Shown piece after piece: positions 9,711 to 20,567 of a stretch of 64,000 nucleotides of DNA; the stretch's first letter is position 1, and each line of letters opens with the position of its first letter. The stretch covers positions 715,599 to 779,598 of the forward strand of contig MU001493.1 in assembly GCA_010093485.1 (NCBI GenBank), in the 5' to 3' direction. The notes beneath the pieces were generated by a model, which saw nothing but the letters and a program-made list of their open reading frames with translations, ran no database searches and had not been told where the DNA came from. The translations under genes were made by a program, and so were the position numbers. Source of the DNA: Karstenula rhodostoma CBS 690.94. Taxonomy: Eukaryota > Ascomycota > Dothideomycetes > Pleosporales > Didymosphaeriaceae.

Positions 9711-12690
9711 CTATAAGTTGAAGTCGAGCATCTGAATGTCGTCCTCCATCAAGTTTAACAGAAATCTTGAGCCGGAAAACCAATCCTGAACATTTGTCGC
9801 GTCCGGTGCCATGCTTGCGTCGAAACTCCCTGGTGGGAATGCTTCGACATTAGCGCTCGTGGTGGTGGCCGGGAATCCTGTCATTGGAAACCCTGCATTC
9901 GGCATCAGTCCCAGCGCACTTAGGTACGGATCGAACTGTGTCGTGGTATCCAAATTGATGCCTGTTTCGTGATGGTAGAAGCCATTCTGGTCTGGATGCG
10001 TTGGCGAGGTAGTTACAGGGGGAGACTCATTCCTCTTCGCCTCAACATAAAGCTTGGCAACCTGGAGGAATAGATGGCACATCTTGTAGAGCTTGTCGGC
10101 GCCTTCAGAAATGGTGCGGCAGGACTCAAGGCTGACGACGAAGTCGGACAGCGAGTTGAGATCAGAGGGGTCGCAGTGGACGACTTATAACTATCAGACA
10201 CAGCTTGGTAATGGCGGAAGTAAAAGTACGTACTACTGTGGCAGAATATGACGATAAAGGGTGTGAAGGGTGCTTGAAGAATGGCCCTGCCAAAGGTCAG
10301 TATGCTAGAGGTGGTTCTGGGGTCAGTTCAATGAATTTTACCAGTGGATGTAACCTGACCACAGGTCTTCGTTGCCTTTGACGTTGAATTGGGCGGAGCA
10401 TCGCTGATGGGCTACAAGAGCTGCACGAGCAGACTCCAAGCAGTCGTTGTTGAACGAAACGTTATCGGGGCTGATGGCGCGCTGTATTAATGCGCATGTC
10501 GAATAATGCATAACTACGTCTGATACGAGGGCCCACAGTCAGTATAACCCTGTCAAGTCAAACCAGGTACCTTGAACACAGATTGTGAGTATTGCGAATG
10601 TGCCTCGTTGGTCACCGGTGGTGGAGTCTGCAAGGTTCCAAAGATTTCCAAATCTTGAGTGAATAACCAAGGCCAGTCAGCATCATGCTTAAACGTACCG
10701 GCGTGGTAGAAGATGTCCCCGATCTGTTCATCGATTAGTGTGTCAAACTGATGCAGGATGCTAGCGAGATCCGACTGTCTCCTGTATTGTACTTACATAA
10801 CTGAATGAGCCTGGGAACATAAGTCTTACAGTCTAATAGCAGTCAGCGTGGTGCAGCACCTGTATCATCGACCTCTTCGACTTCACAATAAGACATGTCT
10901 GGGCCTCTCATGTTCAAGTGGGTCGTGGTTGGGAGGACATATCGGTATCGCGTCCGCCCAGAAGCCGGCTTTGGCCCCGTGGAAGATTCTATGCGCCTTG
11001 TCGCCAACCCATGCTCTAAGTCTAGAAAGGCAAAGTCGAAAACACTTGCCTCTCCACGTTCGGTCCAAGCCTTGTTTAACGCAGCTACAAGTTCGGTTGC
11101 AGTACGCGCGCGTTCGTTCATAGGCTGTAAGAAACCCGCTGGGCTGAATAGCTTCTCGTACACCTTGCTCTGGATCTGGGCAATCTTGATCCAGTAGAGC
11201 AGCAGTTCGGTTCCCTTCTGCCCTTGTTGAACTAGGGAGCCAAAGCGTGCATGATCCGAGTCGATATTGGGATACGGCAATGACATATCCCAGTCCTGGA
11301 TAATGGACGCTCGTCCCAGACGAAGTGATAGCGTCTTGTCCATGACATAGATAAACCAGAAGACGTGTATCTTGGCATTACGCTCTTCTTCAGGATCATC
11401 CTTCATCGTCTGATATCGATGGTAGCCAAGGCTCTGTGAAAGATGTGCTGCCATGGATATCATGGTCCAACATAGCGACGGTTTGCACATCTCGATGGCA
11501 TGCGCCGACCCTAAAAGCAATGCCAAGATGTTTTCGTATGTGGCTGGAAGGTATAGATCCAACTGACTCATGGCAACATCCATCTGTCTTTCGCAGATGC
11601 GCGCAAGACCGCGATAACTATCGACTCTGTGCTTTTTCAGCCCTATAAGCACTATTTCGCCGTTTTGTGGCGCACTTACCTCTTATCAACAACAGGGTAG
11701 CAAGAGAACTCACAAAAGAGGCTGGTGAGCACCCCATACACGAGCAATCTGCGACCAACGCTGCAATCCGGTGCATTTTCGAATGCTTCGCGAAATACGT
11801 TTTTCATGTTTGGCATTTTGAGGAATGGAAAAACCACAGCAAACGACATGGTCGGGTAGGCTGAGGCTTTGTCAATCACCTCGCTTACCAAGTCCCACGG
11901 GGGGCGCTCTAGCTTGGTGTGGTCAACTTCAGCAAGCGCCTTATTGCAGAATGGGTAGGTTGAAGATGCAGTGATAGTGTTTGGATTGGCACCTTGTCTC
12001 GTTACCATGTTCTGGAGAGATGTCAAGGCGGCTTTGATCTCTGCATTTTGTCCAATCGACGGAGTGCTGCCGACCGCCTGCTCTAGTAATTCACGAGCGA
12101 ACTCCGACTGTCGATTGATGGTGGTTTCACCTTCAAAGGCAGGAGTAGCCACACTCGCTTCCGAATTAGAATGCGGGCTGCGTGTAGCAGCAATAGCAGA
12201 TCTCGGCTGACTACTATGCTCGACTTCGGCTTTCATGTCCAAGTTACTCAGTTTATTAGAGAGCGCCTCGAGCACGTGCTCAATGCTAACAAGGCGATCT
12301 TCGATGCGGTCAATCTTCTTTTCGCTAGCACCCATCAGTAACAGGCCCACGACAAGGCCCTTGTTTTGTAGCATACTATTCGTCGGAAATGTGCACTCTC
12401 TGCCGCTGTGGTTTCTGTGTTGGTGCAGTGGTTGTGCAAGCTGCGCTTATTAGTCGACTAGTCTCTCCTCTACCATGCTTACAAAAAAATGGGCAGTGGG
12501 GACAAGAGACGTACTCAGCTTGCTGCTCTTGCAATTGGAACATGGTACAGCTCGATCACAGCGAATTTTCCGCGAGCGACAGCCATCACACTGCTCCGAA
12601 TTAGCTGAGCTCGAACATCCTCAAGGGGTTACACACTGCCCGCTGCATGCGATTCTCGGCTCCCAAATCCATCTCGTCAGTCTGCTCCAT
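9711..12690 (-). CDS. Zn2Cys6 transcription factor with fungal_trans domain
   Basis: Fungal binuclear zinc-cluster regulator with many small exons. The first exon starts at the ATG at 12690. Introns 12594-12636 and 12398-12514 assemble the cluster CDGCRSRKIRCDRAVPCSNC followed by KSSKLKC, spaced C-x2-C-x6-C-x5-C-x2-C-x6-C. A coiled-coil-like segment (KKIDRIEDRLVSIEHVLEAL) follows, which suits dimer formation. The intron 11627-11679 leads into the middle homology region (ENILALLLGSAHAIEM, MAAHLSQSLGYH, FWFIYVMDKTLSLRLGRAS). The region 9711-10860 contains several further short exons whose exact limits I did not resolve. The last exon ends in DDIQMLDFNL, an acidic tail. The gene is divergent from an ABC transporter and may regulate it. 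Confidence 0.8.
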
Positions 12691-13361
12691 GGTGGGTATC
12701 TTTGCACACCGGACTCAAACACCGGGGTGCGTGGAAGGCGAGCACCGCAAGCGATTTCATTCACACGTTTGGCGGATGCCTTCGGCGCCGGAGCTCTCGC
12801 GCCCCGAATGCCAAGCAAGACTACCGCATGGGGCTTCTCATTACAAAGTCTCCGTAATTAGCATCCAACACCACACGAGCACGCTGTCGCTTCAACCCCA
12901 TATGGTGTTGGATGCGAATTGCGGCACAGAGAGGACAGGTAGCCGCTGGGTAGTGTGTCGAGTATGGTGTTTGACGCGCCGCTACCACATGCACCGCCAA
13001 ACTACGCAGGCGAACATCCGGGCCGCCCTTCATTGATGCGCCTCGATATTGAGACGGCAGATACCGCACTCGAGGCCGCCCTTGCTTTCGTCATTCATCA
13101 TCAACGTTTCACCTAGTCGTGGACTTGGCGAAGCTTTAGCGCAATGTTTCTACGCTGGCCGAAGTTTCATTGGTCCATTCGTCTAGAATTCCCAAAGCGG
13201 CCTAATGACGGCTACATTGTGACTGTATTTGCTTGGCCTATCCCCTCGGTGCGCGCGGATTGCGCCCGCCGGTCCTTCATCGCCATCTTCTGGCAGGCCC
13301 CCAGATAGACTTCAGACATGCTGACTTCAGTCGCTGTCATTTCTTCTAAACTAGAAGCAAG
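12691..13361. promoter_or_regulatory. divergent promoter of the regulator and the ABC transporter
   Basis: A 671 bp spacer between two divergent start codons. It contains a long inverted repeat and a third related half-site, given separately. Short open frames inside it show no domain. Confidence 0.6.
12852..12924. promoter_or_regulatory. 22-bp imperfect inverted repeat, candidate operator
   Basis: The left arm 12852-12873 and right arm 12903-12924 match as inverted copies at 20 of 22 positions, with a perfect 13-bp core (GCATCCAACACCA). The spacer is 29 bp. A third, partial copy in right-arm orientation (TATGGTGTTTGACGCG) lies near 12963-12978. The location between a zinc-cluster regulator and a divergent transporter suggests a binding site, but this is inference. 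Confidence 0.55.
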
Positions 13362-16300
13362 ATGGCACACACAGAGAAGATTGAGAAACAAGATGGCGTC
13401 GCGACGCCGAATCACGATGCCAGGAAAGACGACTCTGGAGCCGAGAATACTAAAAAGGGGGCAGAAGGTGGATTGAAGAGTTACGTGGTATGTTATCCAA
13501 GCCCGATACCGTTGTGTGTGCTCACTCTTACAGCGAGTGTTTTCGTATGCCGACCAGACGAGCTGGATCATGAACATTATCGCGTTCTTCGCTGCCATAG
13601 GCGCTGGAGCCGTGTTGCCACTCATGGACTTGATCTTTGGCAAATTTATCACCACATTCGTAAGATTCTCGACAGGCGTATTAACGCCGGCCCAGTACCG
13701 GTCCGAAGTCAACAAGTACACGCTCTATTTCCTGTACCTCTTTGTGGGCAAGTTTTGCCTTTTCTACACTCATTCCGTTCTGATATCCATTGCCGCCATC
13801 CGAACGACGAAAGCATTACGGGTCGATTTCGTCAAGGCCACGCTACGCCAGAATGTGGCGTACTTCGACTCGGCTGAATCAGGGTCAGTCACTTCACAAG
13901 TGACTACTAGCTCAAATAATGTCAACAACGGCATATCGGAGAAATTGACCCTGACAATCCAAGGACTTTCGACATTTATCACAGCTTTCATCATCGCCTT
14001 CGCCGTCCAATGGAAGCTCACCCTCATCACCATATCGATCATTCCGACCATCGTTGTCACCGTCGGTGTATGCCTCGGCTTTATGACAAGATGGGAAGAC
14101 GAGATGCTTGACATCTACGGTCAAGCAGGAAAACTAGCCGAAGAGGTGTTCTCGACTATGCGTACTGTCCACGCGTTTTGGTTGAACCCGCTTCTGTCCC
14201 GCAAGTTCGATCAATATCTGTTGGATGCACGAGCGATTGGGATGAAGAACAGCCCAGTTTACGCTGTTTTGTTTTCCACAGAGTTCTTCTGCATCTACAG
14301 CGCGTACGGTCTGGCTTTCTGGCAGGGTGTTCGCAGGTACGTGAGCGGCGAGATAAGCCAACCCGGGCAAGTGTTTACCGTCGTTCTCGCCGTCATAGTC
14401 GCAGCTACTGCTATGAGCACCATCGCACCACAGATCATAGCGTTGGGGAAAAGTGCATCTGCAGCTGCACAGCTATTTCGGGTCATCGACCGCGTTTCGG
14501 AAATCGATGCGCTCAGTGAAGAAGGGAAAATCCCTGAAAAGTGTACTGGACATGTTGACATTGAATGCATCAGCTTCACATATCCGACTAGGCCAGATAT
14601 TCAAGTGTTGGACAAGTTCTCACTTTATGTTCCTGCGAATACTACCACAGCTCTGGTTGGCGCAAGCGGTTCTGGCAAGAGCACCATAGTTGGACTGATA
14701 GGTAAGTCCATTCCTCTCACCCTGATACTGATCATCATTGATGCCATGTTCATGATGCTAAGCTTTGAACAGAACGATGGTACGACTCGAGCGCGGGTAA
14801 CATCTTCCTCGACGGAACGAGGATACAAGACCTGAACTTAAGATGGTTACGAACGAATATTCGATTAGTGCAACAAGAGCCCGTCTTGTTCAGTGGGACG
14901 GTCTTCGAGAATGTTGCATATGGCCTTTTTGGAACTGAGAAGGGTAGTCTTCCTGAGGACCAACAAAGAAAGCTTGTGGCGGAAGCATGCAAGTCAGCAT
15001 ATGCAGATGAATTCGTGGAGCAACTTCCCGAGGTAGGTCCACTATCTTGATACAATCTATGAAATTCGTAATGATATTGACTGCGCAGGGATACGACACT
15101 CAGATTGGCGAGCGTGCAATGATGCTTTCTGGTGGTCAAAAGCAAAGGCTTGCGATTGCCCGCAGCATTATTTCAGACCCACAAATCCTACTCCTCGACG
15201 AAGCGACAAGTGCGCTAGATCCAAAAGCAGAAAAGATGGTCCAACAAGCACTGGACAGCGTCAGCAAGAACCGCACTACTATTGTCATTGCTCATAAGCT
15301 ATCTACAATCAAGAATGCCGATCATATCGCAGTCATGGCTAAAGGCTCGGTGATAGAACGGGGCACCCACAATGAGCTGTTGGACAAGAAAGGAGCTTAT
15401 GCAAGTCTCGTCGCCGCGCAGGACCTTGGAAAAGCCGACGACGCGAAAGAAGCGGTCGAGAACGATGATGATGATATAGAGAAGCCCACTCTTGTTCGCA
15501 CGCAGACTCAGGTGTCAGTGCCCGGCCAGGCCGCCATCAAAACAGGTAAAGATGGCATTAACTATAACCTCGTCAGCTGCATTTTCATTGTATTCTGGGA
15601 ATATCGCAGGATATGGCCGTACTTCTTAATCCTCATCATAGCATCGGTAATGGCGGGTGCTACATATCCGGCCCAGGCTATTCTTTTCGCCCGCATCGCG
15701 ACAACATTCGAATTACCAGGTGCTGAGGCCGTTCAACGGGGCGACTTTTACTCCCTGATGTTCTTCATCGTCGCTATAGGCAACCTCATCGCCTACTCGC
15801 TCGTCGGCTGGTTTAGCAACATCGTTGTTCAGCACGTCTCACGCGGATACAGGCTTGAGATCTTCAACCTCATCCTCAAGCAAGACATGACCTTTTTCGA
15901 CAGAGAAGAGAACGCAACCGGGGCCCTCGTCTCCAACCTATCGACCTACCCGAATAGCCTACTTGAGCTCCTTGGCTTCAATGTAATGCTCATCTTCATC
16001 AATGTCATAAGCGTACTGTCAAGCTGTATCCTTGCGCTCGTTGTAGGATGGAGGCTAGGGTGCGCAGTCGCATTTGGTGCGCTTCCTCTCATGGTCTTCT
16101 CCGGATATCTTCGAATCCGCCTGGAATTCAAGCTGGAAGAACAGGCTGGTAAGCGTTTCGCTAGCAGTGCCGCTTTGGCTTCAGAAGCTGTTTCTGCTAT
16201 CCGCACCGTTTCTTCTCTGGCCCTGGAGAGGCATATCATCGTGAGATACGAAGAACGTCTCCAGGGCGTAGCACGCCACTCTATGAAATCTCTTTTCTGG

Positions 16301-17391
16301 ACCATGTTCTGGTACTCGTTCACGCAGTCTATCTCGTTACTGGCAATGGCACTTGGATTCTGGTACGGTGGTCAGTTGATCAGTCGTGGTGAGTATAATA
16401 CGACGCAGTTCTACACGGTTTACATCGCCGTCATTTTCTCGGGCGAGGCGGCAGCGTCTTTCTTCTCGTACACAACCAGCATGACGAAAGCAGCAACAGC
16501 TGCGAATTACATCTTTTGGCTTCGTCGGCAAAAGCCAGCTGTCCAGGAAGAGCCCTCGAAACCACCATTCGACAACGGCAACGAGAAAGACCCTGCTCAT
16601 ATCCAGGTCGAAAATGTGGATTTCTCATACGAGTCGAGACCCAACGCTAATGTTCTCAAAAACTTCGATGTCGATGTAAAACCTGGCCAGTTTGTAGCCT
16701 TCGTCGGTGCCAGTGGTTGCGGAAAGAGTACCGCGATTGCCCTCTTCGAACGTTTCTATGACCCGACCTCAGGTCGCATAACGTGCGATGGTAGCGCACT
16801 GCCGGACCTGTGCCCAAGGAAGTACCGAAGTCATGTATCCCTTGTGCAGCAGGAACCCGTGCTTTATCAAGGGTCCATTCGCGACAACATTGCCATGGGA
16901 GTTGGCGACGAGGTTACGGAGGCGCAAATTGAGGATGCCGCAAAACAATCCAATATCTACACTTTTGTGGCATCTCTACCAGATGTAAGGTCTTCTTCTT
17001 CTTTCATAAGGAAATTACTAACAGTCTTTAGGGTTTCAACACACTGTGCGGAAGCCGGGGGACCCAACTTTCTGGCGGCCAGCGGCAACGCATAGCGATC
17101 GCTCGTGCCCTCATTCGCCAACCCCGGTTACTCCTCCTCGACGAGGCCACCTCCGCGCTCGATACTGAATCCGAGAAAATTGTACAAGCTGCCCTCGAGA
17201 AAGTGAAGGACGGCAGAACTACTATCGCTGTTGCACATCGTCTAAGCACAATCAAGGACGCTGATGTCATAATTGTCTTTTCGAGGGGTAGGATTGCGGA
17301 AGTGGGAACGCATAAAGAACTGTTGGGAAAGAGAGGCATGTATTACGAGATGAGTTTGGGACAGAGCTTGGACCGGAGTATACCTGCATAG
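13362..17391 (+). CDS. ABCB-type full ABC transporter (multidrug/P-glycoprotein-like)
   Basis: ATP-driven membrane exporter of 1269 residues in five exons (introns 13488-13533, 14702-14772, 15033-15088, 16985-17031). It has two halves, each with a membrane domain followed by a nucleotide-binding domain. First half: Walker [10 protein letters not shown] near residue 417, signature LSGGQKQR, Walker [12 protein letters not shown], and an H-loop His in IVIAHKLST. Second half: Walker [10 protein letters not shown] near residue 1056, [19 protein letters not shown], and VAHRLST. Both ATP sites look intact. The order TMD-NBD-TMD-NBD is that of MDR1/Ste6-type exporters at the plasma membrane. The substrate is unknown; drugs, toxins or lipids are typical. 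The divergent zinc-cluster gene may control it. Confidence 0.93.
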
Positions 17392-17796
17392 TTGAGCGTT
17401 GCTTGTGCTGCGAGTTGTACTGCATTGCTAAACATACCATCTTCGCTCTTTGATATTGTAATCGATCATCACCCCTCAGCATCCTCAATGGCTTTTTTGT
17501 GTTCCTGCTCTAGGCTCCACTTGTGCTATCCATGATCATGTGCGCGATGTGGGGTGTTGCGTGCGAGTGGAGCCGTAACCAAGTTTCCAGAAACTGTCAG
17601 AAGTGGCACTACACCTGTCATTGCGCGATATTGGTAAAGCTTCTATCTTCACATGCGGTCAACCGAGTATCTCACCCCAATACAAAACCACATATACTCA
17701 CTCCGTGTTTTTTCGAGGCGTTTTTATTTGTGAATTTCGAAGTTCACGCAGAGACCATCCTACTCACTACCAACTAACTACTCCCAACCTTCTCTC
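17392..17796. other. intergenic region after the ABC transporter
   Basis: About 400 bp with small open frames only. Nothing recognisable was seen. Confidence 0.5.
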
Positions 17797-18213
17797 CGTG
17801 GGTTCCGTCGTCACCCCCTACGCCGAGAGCGGCACGCACGCCTGGGAGATCTACGAGTCCGGCTACGGCGACACAGGCTACCGCTCCCTTACCTCCAGTA
17901 AACCTTCTACCACCCCCACACCGCCAGCTACACACTGTCGTTCTACTACGGGCGGCAAGCCAACCCTGCACCGGGCGCTACCACCACCAACGACAACATC
18001 GCGATGTCGCTGTTCGTCGACGGCACCCTCATCACGACGCTGAACGTGTGCAATCCTACTTTGGGCGGGTATGGTTTGTTCAGTGGGATGTTGGATGGGG
18101 TCACGCAGGGGTATCATACGGTGAAGATCTGCGCGGTGAATTCGAGTACTAAGCGGGGTACGCAGGATTATTTCTTGGTGGGTGATGTTAGTGCGTATCA
18201 GGCCTCTTTGTAA
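17797..18213 (+). pseudogene. relic of a secreted carbohydrate-binding-module-like protein
   Basis: Two neighbouring frames together read like the end of an extracellular beta-sandwich module. The first carries SVVTPYAESGTHAWEIYES, and the second carries SYTLSFYYGRQAN and LFVDGTLITTLNVC, ending in a stop at 18213. The two parts lie in different frames, with a stop between them and no room for a normal intron, and no start codon or signal peptide was found upstream. I read it as a truncated, frameshifted remnant. An intact gene with unusual splicing is possible. The family assignment is by general resemblance only. Confidence 0.45.
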
Positions 18214-18540
18214 GGCTTGGTATAGGAGTTGCGGAGTGGTGTTAGGTTTGCTTGTGGGCAGCTGTTGCCAGATCAAGTAGGTCTACACAGTAGGTCTACA
18301 CGAAAGTGTTTGTGTAAGGTTTTGGACATGGATCGCAAGTGGTATCGCCTGGGCATGCCGATGGACAGTTCACTTGTGGGTTTTCTCCCTGTATAGCAAG
18401 TGCAAAGAAAACTTAAAATGTGACATGTGGATTGGCTGCAAACACATCCTCAGGTAAATTCGTGAGAGTTGATCAAAAGTCAGATAAGTGGCTTCCAAGC
18501 GCTTGCTTGCCACCTCCGGACTTATCTATTCCGGAGTGGC

Positions 18541-20061
18541 TTATGTCACGGCAGGGAATGGGTACGATGCGGTACTTTTATATCCGTTCGTTCCCACGGC
18601 CCTCACTCCGAAGATCACGTTGTCCTTGCTCAAAGGTATCGTGACACTGCCCACCTTTCCCACATCCAAAACATGCGTCCACACACTCGCCGTCGTAGCC
18701 CTCCACACTACCTCGTACCCCTTCAAATCCGCATCATCAGGCACCACCCACTTGAGTCGCGTGTTATTGTCAAGCGCAGTAGTGTCGACAGTGACGTTGC
18801 GCGGATACCCCGGCGCTTGAGACAGCGACCACAGGGTCGCGAGGTTGACTTTGCCCACGCGCGCGGTATACTCAAAGTCTACGAATTCGACAAGGTCACC
18901 GTACTGCGTGCCGTTCTCGACGCGTAGATCTTGATGCTGGTGGTTGAAGTTCTCGTTCGGCTCTGTAAAGCGGATAGCTGGGTATCCAGCGTCCAAAAAG
19001 GGCCTGTGGTCGCCGCCGCGTAGGAAACGATCGAGACGGTAGATGATCGCGATGTTCATGCCCGTAGCGTCATTCGCAGCTACTTCGGCAGAGAAACGGG
19101 CAAGTTCGCGTGCAGGTGAGTCGTTTTCGCCACCGATTTGCAGACGCTGTGCTGCGACAGTGGTGGATTCGTAGGAGGGCGGACCTTGCGCAAAGGCACG
19201 GATCGTATAGGGATCTCTTTGGCCGCGGTCGCCGGTTGAGGAGCCGACGATGTCGCAGTTTAGCATGCCTTCTACATTGGTGGATGCATTTTTGAGAGTT
19301 TGCGCCAGGAAGGTCGAGCCGTAGAGAGATTGTTCCTCGCCAGCCACGACGCCGAGGATAATGGTGGATCTCGGTTTTGCCTTTGCAAGAACGCGCGCCA
19401 GTTCCATAGCAACTTGTTTCGGTCAGTCTTCAAATGGTATTGAGGAAATATGTGTGATTGCACGTGAGGTCAACGTACTGGCTGTGCCGCTTGCGTCGTC
19501 ATTTGCGCCTGGTGCATCAGACGTATAATCTAAGACATTCGTGACTCGACTATCATAGTGTCCTGTCATCACATAAACCCTGTCCGGCGTAGCTGAGCCC
19601 TTGATAGTCGCCAACACATTCGAAATTTTGACTGGGAACGGGATCCTGGTCGCCACTCCTTGGATATATCCAGGCACAGAGACGGCCATACGACCGTCCG
19701 ACTCCTCAGCGTACTTTCTCATCTCCGACGCAATCCAGTCGCGTGCTGCGCCAATGCCACGGGTGCTACTATTCTGCGTAGATAGCGTGTGGCGAGTGCC
19801 AAAAGAGACAAGTTTCTCGATGGTGGTTTGGACGTTGGCGGAGCTTATTTCGTCTGCGAGTGCTTTAAGCTCATCGTCAGGGGCTTGTGGGATGAGCTCT
19901 ACGCCGACATCTGAGGTCGTGGGAGGCCATGCTGCGTTTGCACACGAAGCGTAGTTGTCTGGGTTAAGGGCTACCGCTGGAGGCAGTTCTCGTTCAAGGA
20001 GCAGTTCGTGGGCGTTAACCGTTGCCAGCAGTGTGACAGTCGACAAAGAAGAGATTCGCAT
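18541..20061 (-). CDS. secreted M28-family zinc aminopeptidase
   Basis: Metallopeptidase of 484 residues with one intron (19413-19478). The start at 20061 gives a signal peptide of about 17 residues (MRISSLSTVTLLATVNA). The two-zinc M28 ligands are visible: H168 in TGHYDS, D188 in PGANDDASG, the Glu pair in VVAGEEQSLYGS, Asp in NCDIVGSS, and His in NFNHQHQD. The C-terminal 75 residues (from about DNNTRLKWV) look like a fibronectin type III module, as in several fungal and bacterial M28 enzymes. It likely trims peptides outside the cell for nitrogen supply. Length and layout are normal for the family. Confidence 0.9.
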
Positions 20062-20567
20062 GGTGCCGAACGTGTAAAGCTAAGCAATCAATCCTATGTT
20101 GAGATGGCATCGTACTTAAAGAATGCGTTGTGGGAACAACCTTTAGATGACGACATGTAACGGCTGGATAACGACAACGAGTTTCCGATACAAGCTAAGC
20201 GTCGACATGGTTTAAGAGGGGTCGTCTCTTGGATACGGTACTGCCGTTGAGATTTACCAGGTCCGCGGCTCGGCACCTCTAGTTTGTTATTTATCGTACC
20301 TGGACCGACAGGGAAGTTGGTTACTCGATTAGGCAGGTGCTAAAACCTGGCCACACGAAGATTGGCATTATGACGCTTCGAACAGTGAGTCTCCCACGTA
20401 TCGTCATTTCGTATTTTGACTTACGTTCTGTCTGTTGTGCTGATGCAATTTTTGGCTTGGGTGCAAGATACAGATCAGAGTACATTGGGTTATTATTTTA
20501 CCGGTTGCAGGTGTTGTTGAATGTAAAAGATGTATACCAGAGCCGTGTTCGAAAACAAGGATCAGTC
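20062..20567. other. intergenic region
   Basis: About 500 bp with no coding signal. It holds the promoter of the M28 peptidase gene, and the Rrn5-like gene ends at its right edge. Confidence 0.6.
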
